Positions 17,330-25,758 are shown, counted from the first letter of the stretch. The stretch is DNA of 64,000 nt from Bhargavaea cecembensis (GCF_001619585.1 NZ_LQNT01000012.1:54688-118687); one strand, 5' to 3'. Notes: generated by a model not told the origin, from the sequence alone. Made by a program: numbers and translations.

Positions 17330-18463
17330 ATGAGAATCGGTGTACCTAAAGAAATCAAAAACAATGAAAACCGCGTCGCAATGACGCCTGCAGGAGTAGC
17401 GACACTGGCCGCGGCAGGCCATGAAATCATCATCGAGAAGGGGGCGGGCCTCGGCTCGGGATTCACCGATGAGGAATATGCCAACGAAGGCGCGATGATC
17501 GCGCAAACGGCTTCCGATGCATGGGCGGCCGATATGGTCATGAAGGTCAAGGAACCACTGCCGGAAGAATACGGCTATTTCCGTGAAGACCTGATCCTGT
17601 TCACGTACCTGCACCTGGCTGCAGAACCTGAACTGGCGGCCGCGCTTCTCGAGAAGAACGTAACAGCCATCGCCTATGAAACGGTCCAGCTGCCGAACCG
17701 CACGCTTCCGCTCCTTTCGCCGATGAGCGAAGTGGCGGGCCGCATGGCGACACAGATCGGCGCCCAGTTCCTGGAGCGCATCCACGGCGGCAAGGGCATT
17801 CTCCTGTCCGGCGTACCGGGCGTCCAGCGCGGCAAGGTGACCGTGATCGGCGGCGGCATGGCCGGTGCGAATGCAGCCCGCGTTGCAGTCGGCATGGGTG
17901 CCCAGGTTACCGTAATCGACCTGAGCCCGGAACGCCTCCGCCAGCTGGACGACCAGTTCGGCAATGACATCCAGACGCTCATGTCGAACCCATTCAACAT
18001 TGCCGAAGCGGTGAAGGATGCAGATCTCGTCGTAGGTGCCGTGCTGATCCCGGGTGCCAAGGCTCCGAAACTCGTCACGGAAGAGATGATCAAGTCGATG
18101 CAGCCGGGCTCCGTGCTCGTCGACATCGCGATCGACCAGGGCGGCATCTTTGAAACATCGGACCGCATCACGACACATGATGACCCGATCTATGAAAAGC
18201 ACGGTGTTGTCCACTACGCCGTCGCCAACATGCCGGGCGCTGTGCCGCGCACATCCACGATGGCGCTCACAAACGTCACCGTTCCATACGCACTCCAAAT
18301 TGCAAACAAAGGCTGGAAGCAGGCGGCACTCGACAACGAGCCGCTCCGCAAGGGCTTCAACACTTACGCCGGCCGTGTCACCTACAAGAGCGTAGCGGAA
18401 GACCTCGGGTATAAGCATGCCGATCTTCTCGACCTGATCGAGAAGGTCGCACAGCATAACTGA
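17330..18463 (+). CDS. ald: Alanine dehydrogenase
   Basis: A 377-residue protein starting [20 protein letters not shown], the standard Ald opening. Substrate residues K74 (MKVKEP) and H95 ([10 protein letters not shown]) are present, and '[30 protein letters not shown]' is the NAD-binding fold. It deaminates L-alanine to pyruvate with NAD. Placed after an omega-aminotransferase, it closes the cycle: alanine made from pyruvate is turned back to pyruvate with release of ammonium. I chose the ATG at 17330 for its GGAGGG site; the family is 370-380 residues long. Confidence 0.95.
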   Translation: MRIGVPKEIKNNENRVAMTPAGVATLAAAGHEIIIEKGAGLGSGFTDEEYANEGAMIAQTASDAWAADMVMKVKEPLPEEYGYFREDLILFTYLHLAAEPELAAALLEKNVTAIAYETVQLPNRTLPLLSPMSEVAGRMATQIGAQFLERIHGGKGILLSGVPGVQRGKVTVIGGGMAGANAARVAVGMGAQVTVIDLSPERLRQLDDQFGNDIQTLMSNPFNIAEAVKDADLVVGAVLIPGAKAPKLVTEEMIKSMQPGSVLVDIAIDQGGIFETSDRITTHDDPIYEKHGVVHYAVANMPGAVPRTSTMALTNVTVPYALQIANKGWKQAALDNEPLRKGFNTYAGRVTYKSVAEDLGYKHADLLDLIEKVAQHN

Positions 18464-18472
18464 ACATGGAAG

Positions 18473-18504
18473 AAGGGGACCTGTCCTGGACAGGTCCCCC
18501 TTTT
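18473..18504 (+). terminator. Terminator of ald
   Basis: GGGGACCTGTCC-T-GGACAGGTCCCC is followed by CCTTTT, a strong stem directly after the ald stop. Confidence 0.85.
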
Positions 18505-18567
18505 AGTATGAGTGCTAATGTTAGCGGTGCTTAACTGATAATGCGTTACTTTTTCTCCTGCCTTCTC

Positions 18568-19218
18568 TTATGCCGTCTTCTTCTTCCCAAACACCGACGA
18601 CACCCGATTTTCCTCGTGGACCCTCATCCTGTGGAAGTTCTCGAGGTGTTTCCATACCGCCATCCCGAACAATCCGATGGCGATCAGATCCGGCCCGATG
18701 CCTGGGGCGAAGAAGACGGCAGTCGCGGTAAAGGTGACATACAGCATGAGCACACCGAAGACGAGGAAGTCGGTGATGAGAGAAATGATGATGAGGAGGG
18801 CGAGCCCCACGAGCCCGATCTTCCAGTCAAAGCCCAGGAGCACACCGATCACCGTTGCGGTACCCTTGCCTCCGTTAAATCGCATATGGAACGGGAAATT
18901 ATGTCCGAGAATCGTTGCAGCGGCCATCGCAAAGACAAGAAGGGCACCCGCATCGGGTCCAAGTGCCAGTTCCGAGGAAATCCATCTGGCAAGAAGCACG
19001 GCCGCGGTCCCTTTTCCGATATCAATGGCGGCGACAAGGGCACCGTATTTCTTGCCGAGGACGATGGCGGCATTTGACGCGCCCGCGTTTTTAACGCCCG
19101 TTTCTTTAAGGTTCACACCGGAAAGCCATCCGGCAACGGTGGAACCGTGGATATTTCCTATAAGATAGCCGGCCGCCACGGCCATAATGATCCATAACCA
19201 GCCCAATTGTTCGGGCAT
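18568..19218 (-). CDS. PlsY-family glycerol-3-phosphate acyltransferase
   Basis: A 216-residue polytopic membrane protein. It carries the three PlsY motifs: 'YLIGNIHGSTVAGWLSGVNLKETGVKNAGASNAA' (serine/arginine loop and GASN), 'GHNFPFHMRFNGGKGTAT' (the GHN-P and glycine-rich loop) and a late 'AVWKHLENFHRM' corresponding to the K-HR-NI-R loop. PlsY transfers acyl groups from acyl-phosphate to glycerol-3-phosphate at the membrane. The sequence is divergent (the usual G-GNIGSTN is GVKNAGASN), so it may be a paralogue beside a main plsY elsewhere. AAGGAGG lies before its ATG. Confidence 0.75.
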   Translation of the reverse strand: MPEQLGWLWIIMAVAAGYLIGNIHGSTVAGWLSGVNLKETGVKNAGASNAAIVLGKKYGALVAAIDIGKGTAAVLLARWISSELALGPDAGALLVFAMAAATILGHNFPFHMRFNGGKGTATVIGVLLGFDWKIGLVGLALLIIISLITDFLVFGVLMLYVTFTATAVFFAPGIGPDLIAIGLFGMAVWKHLENFHRMRVHEENRVSSVFGKKKTA

Positions 19219-19243
19219 ATCGTCAGCCTCCTTATTTTGAAGT

Positions 19244-19279
19244 GCCTTATATTAAGCCTGATTGAGCCTAATATAAGGC
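19244..19279. repeat. Inverted repeat between ywqG and plsY-like genes
   Basis: Perfect 11-bp arms GCCTTATATTA / TAATATAAGGC enclose a 14-nt loop, with no T run behind. It may be an RNA-processing or partial-termination hairpin between two leftward genes. Confidence 0.6.
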
Positions 19280-19290
19280 GGGGTGATTCG

Positions 19291-20073
19291 TTACCCGCAT
19301 TGCATGATCATGTGAGTCCGGTCAAATCGTTTTTCCTCAAGATCTTCTTTCCGGATACAGAAGTACAGCATGCCGAGATCGCCCCAGATTGCATCAAGTT
19401 CATCGTCGCTGTCCATCTGGAAGAGAAGAACATAGTCTTCGGCCGCTTTCTCCGCAGCATCCCAGTCTTTAATCCCATCGCAGTAGTGGGCGACTTCCGG
19501 GAACACCGGGTTCTGGACAGCGAACGGATGCCCGAGTACACGGTGATGGGGAGCGCTTTCCTCCAGCAGCTCGAAGATCGCCTCTCCGGTGTCATCGTCA
19601 AAGTCCATCCCGAAGACGGCGTCTGTGTCCAACGTTTCCTGCTCGCGGAACGAAGCGGCAAACTCCGGCAGCATGACTTCTTCGGGCACTTCCCGCCGTT
19701 CAAGCTCCTCATGGTTTTCAAAGTAAAGCACCTTCCACGCGCTTCTGTCGTCTTCTTCTCCGCCCCACGGCTGTTCCTCTGTATCATAGAAGAATGACAA
19801 AACACCGGAACCGGGGAGTGGGCGGGCGTTGCCGGCAAGCGCTGCGTCCTCCAGGTTAAGCTGGGCGATGAGCGTGAGCGGCTTGCCGTCTTTGGACGGA
19901 ATCTCTGTATCCGGAGGCAAGTCCGGCGCTCCGCCAAACTTTGATGCGCCGGGCGCGAGCGTTCCGGCAGCGTCTTCCTTTTCCAGGATGAAGCCTGATT
20001 TTGTCAGCTCGGAAAATGGAGCAACGTATTCGGCAAGTCCATTTGCTTCGAATTTCTCTCTCCACGTTTTCAT
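19291..20073 (-). CDS. YwqG-like DUF1963 protein
   Basis: A 260-residue acidic cytosolic protein. 'SKFGGAPDLPPDTEIP' followed by 'LTLIAQLNLEDAA', 'GVLSFFYDTEEQPWGG' and the end 'DAIWGDLGMLYFCIRKEDLEEKRFDR' match the DUF1963/YwqG family, which typically carries the G-P-P domain repeat and DGW-like ends. The function of the family is unknown. The start ATG follows TAGGAGGAATT. A cre-like palindrome lies 48 bp upstream, between this gene and the S-box region. Confidence 0.8.
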   Translation of the reverse strand: MKTWREKFEANGLAEYVAPFSELTKSGFILEKEDAAGTLAPGASKFGGAPDLPPDTEIPSKDGKPLTLIAQLNLEDAALAGNARPLPGSGVLSFFYDTEEQPWGGEEDDRSAWKVLYFENHEELERREVPEEVMLPEFAASFREQETLDTDAVFGMDFDDDTGEAIFELLEESAPHHRVLGHPFAVQNPVFPEVAHYCDGIKDWDAAEKAAEDYVLLFQMDSDDELDAIWGDLGMLYFCIRKEDLEEKRFDRTHMIMQCG

Positions 20074-20120
20074 CGAATTCCTCCTAGAAATGGCAATCTA
20101 CTATGTTAACGGATGAAACT

Positions 20121-20134
20121 TGAAAACGTTTCAT
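20121..20134. promoter_or_regulatory. cre-like palindrome between ywqG-like gene and metY leader
   Basis: TGAAAACGTTTCAT fits the cre consensus and is also part of a 7-8-7 inverted repeat ATGAAAC/GTTTCAT. It sits upstream of both divergent promoters. Confidence 0.45.
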
Positions 20135-20154
20135 GTTTTTTCTGAAAAATACAC

Positions 20155-20184
20155 TTGACTTCGCCCGCAGCACAGTCCTATACT
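20155..20184 (+). promoter_or_regulatory. Sigma-A promoter of the S-box transcript
   Basis: TTGACT (20155-20160), 18 bp, TATACT (20179-20184). It lies about 30 bp before the aptamer. Confidence 0.75.
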
Positions 20185-20213
20185 GTTTACCAGATGGAAA
20201 ACAAAATCAGAAT

Positions 20214-20384
20214 ACTCTTATCAAGAGCGGCGGAGGGAATAGGCCCTGCGAAGCCCGGCAACCGGCAGACCATGTCTGCAAAGGTGCTAATTCCTACAGA
20301 TTCGGGAGCGGATCTGGCAGATAAGGGGAGGCATGCGGCGTGTTCGCATCGGCCCTCTTCCTATCAGCGAAGAGGGTTTTTCAT
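20214..20384 (+). ncRNA. SAM-I riboswitch (S-box) with terminator
   Basis: The aptamer core is clear: CTTATCAAGAG-like P1, GGCCCTGCGAAGCCCGGCAACC, GGTGCTAATTCCTACAG, and the closing GATAAGGGGAG. It is followed by a terminator CCCTCTTC...GAAGAGGGTTTTT (20353-20382). S-adenosylmethionine binding should favour the terminator and turn off metY. Confidence 0.95.
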
Positions 20385-20456
20385 TTTTCCGAAAAGATAA
20401 ATCCTCCTCTCCTAGCGTGTTTCCATCGAAACCATCACCTTTAGGAGGCAATCAAT

Positions 20457-21749
20457 ATGACTAACCAATTCAAACCAGAAACGATTCTCGTACATGGCGG
20501 CCAGGAGCCGGACCCGGCAACAGGCGCAATCGCGGTACCGGTCTACCGTACGACAGCTTATGCATTCCGTGACACTGAACACGCTCAAAACCTGTTCGCC
20601 CTGAAAGAGTCGGGGAACATCTACTCCCGCATCATGAACCCGACGGTTGACGCTTTCGAGAAGCGCATCGCTGAACTGGAAGGCGGAACAGCTGCAGTTG
20701 CACTGTCGTCCGGCATGGCGGCCATCGCGTTCTCGATCCTGAACGTTGCCCAGGCAGGCGACGAGATCGTCTCCGCGGCTAACCTGTACGGCGGAACGTA
20801 CAACCTGTTCGCAGTGACACTTCCTCGTTACGGCATCAACGTGAAGTTTGTTGACTCGACAAACCCTGAAAACTTCCGCGAGGCCATTACCGACAAGACA
20901 AAGGCGATCTTCGGCGAAATCATCGGTAACCCGAGCCTGAATGTTCTGGATGTGGAAGCTGTTGCGAACATCGCACATGAAAACGGCCTGCCGCTCATCA
21001 TCGATTCCACGTTCGCTTCGCCTTACGGATCGAACCCGATCGAGCACGGTGCGGACGTCGTTGTCCACTCCGCGACGAAATGGATCGGCGGCCACGGCCG
21101 CGGTGTAGGCGGCGTAGCCGTTGACGCGGGCAAATTCGACTGGACACAGGGACGCCACCCTGGCTACACAGAGCCGGACGAGACCTACCATGGCCTCCGC
21201 TACGGCATCGATACGGCACAGGCAGCATTCGCAACACGCCTCCGCGTGCAGCTGCTCCGCGACTTCGGCCCGACGCTCAGCCCGGACAATGCATTCCTCT
21301 TCCTCCAGGGGCTAGAGACGCTTCACCTCCGCATCCAGCGCCACAATGAAAACGCGCTGAAAGTTGCCGAGTGGCTGAAAGATCACCCATCCGTCGAGTG
21401 GGTTCAGTACAACGGACTCGAAGAGCACCCGTCGTACGAACTCTCGAAAAAGTACCTGAAGAACGGCGCAGGGTCGGTCCTCATTTTCGGTATCAAGGGC
21501 GGACGCGAAGCGGGTCGCAAGCTGATCGACAATGTGAAGCTGTTCTCGCATGTCGCAAACGTCGGCGACGCTCGCTCGCTGATCATTCACCCGGCTTCCA
21601 CGACGCACCAGCAACTGTCTGCAGAAGATTTGAAGAAATCCGGCACGACTGAAGAACTTGTCCGCCTTTCCATCGGACTTGAGAACGTCGAAGACATCAT
21701 TGCCGACCTGAAGCAGGCGATCGAGACTGCGGCACCCGTAAACGCATAA
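20457..21749 (+). CDS. metY: O-acetylhomoserine sulfhydrylase (MetY)
   Basis: A 430-residue Cys/Met-metabolism PLP enzyme. 'PVYRTTAYAFRDTEHAQNLFALKESGNIYSRIMNPT' opens the domain. D183 in LIIDSTFASPY and K208 in VVHSATKWIGGHGRGVGG are the cofactor residues. The length and the 'GSVLIFGIKGG' and 'HPASTTHQQLS' segments point to the O-acetylhomoserine aminocarboxypropyltransferase branch. It makes homocysteine from O-acetylhomoserine and sulfide. It is expressed from an S-box leader with a TTTAGGAGG ribosome site, and hom follows, giving a methionine-precursor pair. Confidence 0.93.
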   Translation: MTNQFKPETILVHGGQEPDPATGAIAVPVYRTTAYAFRDTEHAQNLFALKESGNIYSRIMNPTVDAFEKRIAELEGGTAAVALSSGMAAIAFSILNVAQAGDEIVSAANLYGGTYNLFAVTLPRYGINVKFVDSTNPENFREAITDKTKAIFGEIIGNPSLNVLDVEAVANIAHENGLPLIIDSTFASPYGSNPIEHGADVVVHSATKWIGGHGRGVGGVAVDAGKFDWTQGRHPGYTEPDETYHGLRYGIDTAQAAFATRLRVQLLRDFGPTLSPDNAFLFLQGLETLHLRIQRHNENALKVAEWLKDHPSVEWVQYNGLEEHPSYELSKKYLKNGAGSVLIFGIKGGREAGRKLIDNVKLFSHVANVGDARSLIIHPASTTHQQLSAEDLKKSGTTEELVRLSIGLENVEDIIADLKQAIETAAPVNA

Positions 21750-21858
21750 GACATGCGGAATGTTTGAACAATTTTAAACTTTTCCCGCCCCGGGGGTTTC
21801 CTTACGGGGCGGAACTTGTTATATTGGAAGGAATCTTTGTGTCGGAGGTGTTTCGCCC

Positions 21859-22851
21859 ATGGCTCCAGTGAAAGCGGCCATCCTTGGATTCGGTACGGTC
21901 GGCCAAGGCATTTATACAATCGTGAATGAACGGAAACAACAACTTGAGAAAACAATCGGATCCCCGATTGAAATTGCTGGCATCCTCGTCCGCGACTTGG
22001 ATAAAACCCGCCCTGAGACCCCGGGAGTCCTCATCACCGACCGGTTTGAGGACATCCTCGCCATTCCGGATCTGAAGGTCGTTTTCGAGGCAATCGTCGG
22101 TGAAGAGCCGGCAACCACATATCTGGAGCAGGCGATCGCGGCCGGCTGCCATGTCATCACGGCCAACAAGGTCATGTATGCCAAAGCCGCTCCCGCACTT
22201 GAACGGCAAGCCAAGGAACAGGGTACAGGCGTCGGATACGAGGCAACCGTCGCAGGCGGAGTCCCGGTAATCAAGACGATCGGAAACCTGAACCTTACCA
22301 ATGAAGTGACCGGAATCCAGGGCATCCTGAACGGCACATCAAACTTCATCCTGACGAAGATGCGCAAAGAATCGTGCACATTCGAGTCGGCACTGAAGGA
22401 AGCACAGGAACTCGGCTATGCCGAGGCGGATCCGACCAATGACGTATCCGGATTCGATGCGTTCTGCAAGCTGATGATCCTGAGCGGCCTGTCGTTCGGC
22501 GAACAGCCGGATTGGGAAGACGTGCCGATGGAAGGCATCGATTCGCTCTCGCTCGAAGAAGTGACCGATGCTGACCGCCAGGGCCTCCGCTACCGCCACA
22601 TCGCGGATGTCCGCCGCGGAGAAGACGGATCCATCCAGGCGTCCGTCGGCCCGGTACTGATCGGACCGGACCATCCGCTCTACGGTATTGACGGCGTGGA
22701 CAATGCAGTTGCCATCGAAACCGCCTATGCCGGGACGCTCACCGTCATCGGCCCGGGCGCCGGCATGCTTCCGACTGCAAGCGTCATGGTGGAGGACGCG
22801 GCAGTACTGCTGCGGGAACCCGCCACCTTTCGCGAACTCGTGACGAAGTAA
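21859..22851 (+). CDS. hom: Homoserine dehydrogenase lacking the ACT domain
   Basis: A 330-residue enzyme. 'AAILGFGTVGQGIYTIV' binds NAD(P), 'VITANKVMYAKAAPAL' and 'GYEATVAGGVPVIKTIGNLN' are family signatures, and 'NGTSNFILTKM...AEADPTNDVSGFDAFCKLMIL' forms the substrate site. Bacillus Hom is about 430 residues with a C-terminal ACT domain for threonine feedback. Here the protein ends after the catalytic domain. Placed behind S-box-controlled metY, it is likely a methionine-dedicated, threonine-insensitive form. A GC-rich hairpin (21787-21818) lies between metY and hom, so part of the transcript may stop there. Confidence 0.9.
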   Translation: MAPVKAAILGFGTVGQGIYTIVNERKQQLEKTIGSPIEIAGILVRDLDKTRPETPGVLITDRFEDILAIPDLKVVFEAIVGEEPATTYLEQAIAAGCHVITANKVMYAKAAPALERQAKEQGTGVGYEATVAGGVPVIKTIGNLNLTNEVTGIQGILNGTSNFILTKMRKESCTFESALKEAQELGYAEADPTNDVSGFDAFCKLMILSGLSFGEQPDWEDVPMEGIDSLSLEEVTDADRQGLRYRHIADVRRGEDGSIQASVGPVLIGPDHPLYGIDGVDNAVAIETAYAGTLTVIGPGAGMLPTASVMVEDAAVLLREPATFRELVTK

Positions 22852-22856
22852 GGAAG

Positions 22857-22892
22857 AAAAGCGATGCCCTTTCGGAGGGGCATCGCTTTTTT
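22857..22892 (+). terminator. Terminator of hom
   Basis: AAAAGCGATGCC and GGCATCGC arms are followed by six T residues, directly after the hom stop. Confidence 0.9.
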
Positions 22893-22904
22893 ATGTGGGA
22901 ATCC

Positions 22905-23001
22905 GAGTTTGAAAAATACCCCTCTGAGTTTGAAGAATAAGTGCCCGAGTTTGAAGAATGACCGCCCGAGTTTGAAGAATAGCCCCCTGAGTTTGAAGAA
23001 T
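22905..23001. repeat. 21-bp-period intergenic array B (5 units)
   Basis: The core GAGTTTGAAGAAT starts at 22905 (one variant base), 22926, 22947, 22968 and 22989, exactly 21 bp apart. The 8-bp spacers differ but are C-rich at their 3' end. The array sits between two convergent terminators (hom and cysK), outside any gene. Confidence 0.92.
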
Positions 23002-23014
23002 CCGAGCGGCCAGC

Positions 23015-23052
23015 AAAAAGGAGGTCCCCAAAATCGCGGGGACCTCCTTTTA
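23015..23052 (-). terminator. Terminator of cysK
   Basis: AAAAGGAGGTCCCC pairs with GGGGACCTCCTTTT across an 8-nt loop. It overlaps the cysK stop codon on the minus strand. Confidence 0.85.
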
Positions 23053-23973
23053 TTCCGGAAACAGGTCGGATGACAGATACCGCTCTCCGGTGTCCGGAGC
23101 GAGGCAGAGGACGTTGGCGTCCTTCGGCAGTTTCTTGGCAACCTGGACGGCGAAGTGCGCGGAGGCCGCGGCGGAAGCACCGACGAAAATACCTTCTTCC
23201 GCTGCGAGGCGGCGCGCCATCACCTGGGCGTCATCATCCTCAATCAGGAGAATTTCATCATAGATCTCCCGGTTAAGGATGGACGGGACGAATCCGGGGC
23301 CGGTGCCCGGAATTTTGTGCGGACCGGGTTCCCCGCCGGACAGCACGGGAGATCCTTTCGGCTCGACAACGTAGATCTTTAGGTCGGGGATCTGTTTTTT
23401 CAGCTCTTCTCCGGTTCCTGTCACGGTGCCGCCTGTTCCTGCCGTCAGGACGAATGCATCGAGCTTGCCGTCAAAGGCTTCCAAAATTTCCACGGCAGTC
23501 GTGCCGCGGTGGGCGTCCGCGTTAGCAGGGTTCTCGAACTGCATCGGGATGAAGGCATCCGGGATGTCCGCGGCCAGCTCTTCCGCCTTGGCGATGGCGC
23601 CATTCATGCGCTCGGCTGCCGGGGTCGAGTATACTTCCGCGCCATATGCCTTCAGGATTTTGACCCGTTCTGCGGTCGCATTGTCCGGCATCGTCATGAT
23701 GCACCGGTAGCCTTTTGCCGCACACACCATGGCGAGGCCGATCCCAGTGTTGCCGGACGTCGGTTCGATGACCGTGCTTTTGCCGGGAATCAGTTTGCCT
23801 TCTGCTTCCGCACGCTCAATCATGTTCAGTGCGGCACGGTCTTTTACGCTGCCGCCGGGGTTGAACGATTCCAGCTTGATATATACATTCGCACCATCCG
23901 GATCCGGAATTTTATTGAGCCGGACGGCGGGAGTGTTGCCGATCAGATCCAGAATGGACTGTACAATTTTCAT
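23050..23973 (-). CDS. cysK: Cysteine synthase A
   Basis: A 307-residue O-acetylserine sulfhydrylase. K44 in FNPGGSVKDRAAL is the PLP lysine, 'EPTSGNTGIGLAM' the substrate loop, and 'TAGTGGTVTGTGEELK' the phosphate loop. 'GPHKIPGTGPGFVPSIL' is typical of CysK rather than CBS. I chose the ATG at 23973 because GAAAGGCGG precedes it. The gene is divergent from an SsuBCA-like importer, consistent with a sulfur-supply neighbourhood, and convergent with hom. Confidence 0.93.
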   Translation of the reverse strand: MKIVQSILDLIGNTPAVRLNKIPDPDGANVYIKLESFNPGGSVKDRAALNMIERAEAEGKLIPGKSTVIEPTSGNTGIGLAMVCAAKGYRCIMTMPDNATAERVKILKAYGAEVYSTPAAERMNGAIAKAEELAADIPDAFIPMQFENPANADAHRGTTAVEILEAFDGKLDAFVLTAGTGGTVTGTGEELKKQIPDLKIYVVEPKGSPVLSGGEPGPHKIPGTGPGFVPSILNREIYDEILLIEDDDAQVMARRLAAEEGIFVGASAAASAHFAVQVAKKLPKDANVLCLAPDTGERYLSSDLFPE

Positions 23974-24076
23974 GGCAGATTCCGCCTTTCTCACATACGA
24001 TGGAGTTAATTCCTATTTATAAAGTATAGATTAAAAAAATATCTCCAGCAACAATCCGACTTCCAAGTTACATCCA

Positions 24077-24104
24077 TTGACATATCAGCTTTTTCGGGTA
24101 TGAT
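24077..24104 (+). promoter_or_regulatory. Sigma-A promoter of the SsuBCA-like operon
   Basis: TTGACA (24077-24082), 16 bp, TATGAT (24099-24104). This is a strong housekeeping promoter and implies that repression controls it. Confidence 0.75.
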
Positions 24105-24122
24105 CATACTTAAAACTTAGTA

Positions 24123-24136
24123 AATCCATATGGATT
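24123..24136. promoter_or_regulatory. Perfect palindrome operator candidate
   Basis: AATCCATATGGATT is a perfect 14-bp palindrome about 12-25 bp downstream of the predicted transcription start. That is an ideal place for a repressor such as a sulfur-responsive Rrf2 protein (CymR type). The regulator identity is inference. Confidence 0.5.
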
Positions 24137-24162
24137 ATAATTATAGACTAGAAGGAAGTGCA

Positions 24163-24948
24163 ATGATGTTCCTTAAGATAGATGGAATACAAAAAAGCTT
24201 CGGGAAGGACGGCAGGCGGGAGCAGGTGCTCAAGGATATCAGCATCGATGTCCGGGAAGGCGAGTTCGTCTCGCTGCTCGGTCCATCCGGCTGCGGCAAG
24301 TCGACGCTGCTGAACATTGTCGCCGGGCTGAACCGTCCGGATTCGGGTGTTCTCCAGCTGGATGGCCGCGACATCGTGAAGCCGGGCAAAGAGCGGGGGA
24401 TGGTGTTCCAGCAGGCTGCTCTATTCCCTTGGCTGACCGTCGAGGAGAACGTTATGTTCCCTCTGAAGGGAATACCGAAAGAAAAAGCGCGTGAAATCGC
24501 CAAGAAATACCTCCGGCTGGTGCAGCTCAGCCAGTATGCGGGCCATCACCCTCATGAGCTGTCGGGCGGGATGCAGCAGCGCGTATCGATTGCCCGTGCA
24601 CTTGCGATGGACCCGGCGGTTCTCCTGATGGATGAGCCATTCGGCGCGCTGGATGAACAGACGCGGATGCGCCTTCAGGGCGTGCTCGAAGAAATCTGGA
24701 TGGAGACGAAAAAGACGATTATTTTTGTCACGCACAGCATCCAGGAAGCCGTCCGGCTTTCGGACCGCATCATCGTCATGGGTACCCATCCGGGCCGTGT
24801 TCTGAAGGATATCGAGGTCAGGCTCGGGCGCCCGAGGGAAGGGCATCTGAAAGAGATGGCGGCCTATGAGGAATCGATTCTCGATATGCTGAAAACGGAA
24901 AACGACAAAGTGGAAGAAGAGGAACGTAACCATGCGGTTGGTTATTAA
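24163..24948 (+). CDS. Sulfonate/nitrate-type ABC transporter ATPase
   Basis: A 261-residue ATPase. Walker A 'GPSGCGKST', Q-loop 'VFQQAALFPWLTVEENV', signature 'LSGGMQQR', Walker B 'AVLLMDEPFGALDE' and H-loop 'FVTHS' are intact. The pattern fits the SsuB/TauB/NrtD branch. Two adjacent ATGs (24163, 24166) follow AAGGAAG; either may start. It overlaps the permease gene by 17 bp. The operon faces away from cysK and probably imports an organosulfur compound. No monooxygenase (SsuD/TauD) lies in view. Confidence 0.85.
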   Translation: MMFLKIDGIQKSFGKDGRREQVLKDISIDVREGEFVSLLGPSGCGKSTLLNIVAGLNRPDSGVLQLDGRDIVKPGKERGMVFQQAALFPWLTVEENVMFPLKGIPKEKAREIAKKYLRLVQLSQYAGHHPHELSGGMQQRVSIARALAMDPAVLLMDEPFGALDEQTRMRLQGVLEEIWMETKKTIIFVTHSIQEAVRLSDRIIVMGTHPGRVLKDIEVRLGRPREGHLKEMAAYEESILDMLKTENDKVEEEERNHAVGY

Positions 24949-25693
24949 GCGGCTCGTCTTCTTCGTTTCTTTGTTTCTTGTCTGGGAACTTGCGGTCCGG
25001 CTGTTTCAGATTCCGGCGGTTCTCCTGCCGGCGCCGACCGACGTGTTCCGTGCTCTAGGTGAAATGATTGCGGACGGCACGCTGTTCCGCGACCTCGGGG
25101 CCAGCTTCATGCGGCTTCTGGTCGGACTTGCAATCGCCCTCCTGATCGGGTTGCTGCTCGGCATTCTGCTGGCGAAGTCAAAGACGGCTGATGACACGCT
25201 CGGCTCGCTGATTCTCGCACTCCAGAGTATCCCGAGCATCGTCTGGCTGCCGCTTGCGATCATGTGGTTCGGCCTCAATGAAAAATCGGTTATTTTCATT
25301 ATCGTGCTCGGTGCCGCGATCGTCATGACGATCAACGTGCGGACCGGCATCCAGAACGTGTCGCCGATCTACCTCAAAGCGGCACAGACAATGGGATCAT
25401 CAGGCCCGGATCTGTTTTTCCGGGTCATGCTGCCGGCATCGGTGCCATATTTCGTCACCGGCACGCGCCTTGCCTGGGCATTCGGCTGGCGCGCTCTTAT
25501 GGCCGGCGAGCTTCTCAGCACCGGTCCGGGGCTCGGCTACACATTGAAATACGCTTCCGACTTTGGGCGGATGGACATGGTGCTCGGCATCATGATCGTC
25601 ATCGGCATCATCGGCGTCACAGTCGATCTGCTCCTGTTCCAGCGATTTGAGCAGCAGGTACGGGTAAAGTGGGGGCTTGAACCGTCTGTGTGA
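24932..25693 (+). CDS. Sulfonate/nitrate-type ABC transporter permease
   Basis: A 253-residue membrane subunit with about six helices. The EAA-type cytoplasmic loop reads 'KAAQTMGSSGPDLFFRVMLPASVPYFVTG', followed by 'RLAWAFGWRALMAGELL', both typical of SsuC/TauC/NrtB permeases. 'LQSIPSIVWLPLAIMWFGL' precedes it. It overlaps the ATPase gene and is itself overlapped by the frame leading to the binding protein. Substrate specificity cannot be read here; sulfur compounds are suggested by context only. Confidence 0.85.
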   Translation: MRLVIKRLVFFVSLFLVWELAVRLFQIPAVLLPAPTDVFRALGEMIADGTLFRDLGASFMRLLVGLAIALLIGLLLGILLAKSKTADDTLGSLILALQSIPSIVWLPLAIMWFGLNEKSVIFIIVLGAAIVMTINVRTGIQNVSPIYLKAAQTMGSSGPDLFFRVMLPASVPYFVTGTRLAWAFGWRALMAGELLSTGPGLGYTLKYASDFGRMDMVLGIMIVIGIIGVTVDLLLFQRFEQQVRVKWGLEPSV

Positions 25694-25758
25694 CGGAGTT
25701 TACCGATTGTGGAGTAACTTCATTAAAATTCATAACCGGGGAAAGTCCCGGGAAGGGG

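Noticed and set aside
20113..20141. ATGAAAC/GTTTCAT repeat followed by TTTTTT as a terminator
   Set aside because: No rightward gene precedes it and the stem is A+T-rich; a cre-type site is the simpler reading.
22864..23073. Heptapeptide-repeat proteins read through arrays A-D
   Set aside because: Frames exist because 21 is a multiple of three, but they lack ribosome sites, run through terminators and meet stops; the conserved unit is the DNA.
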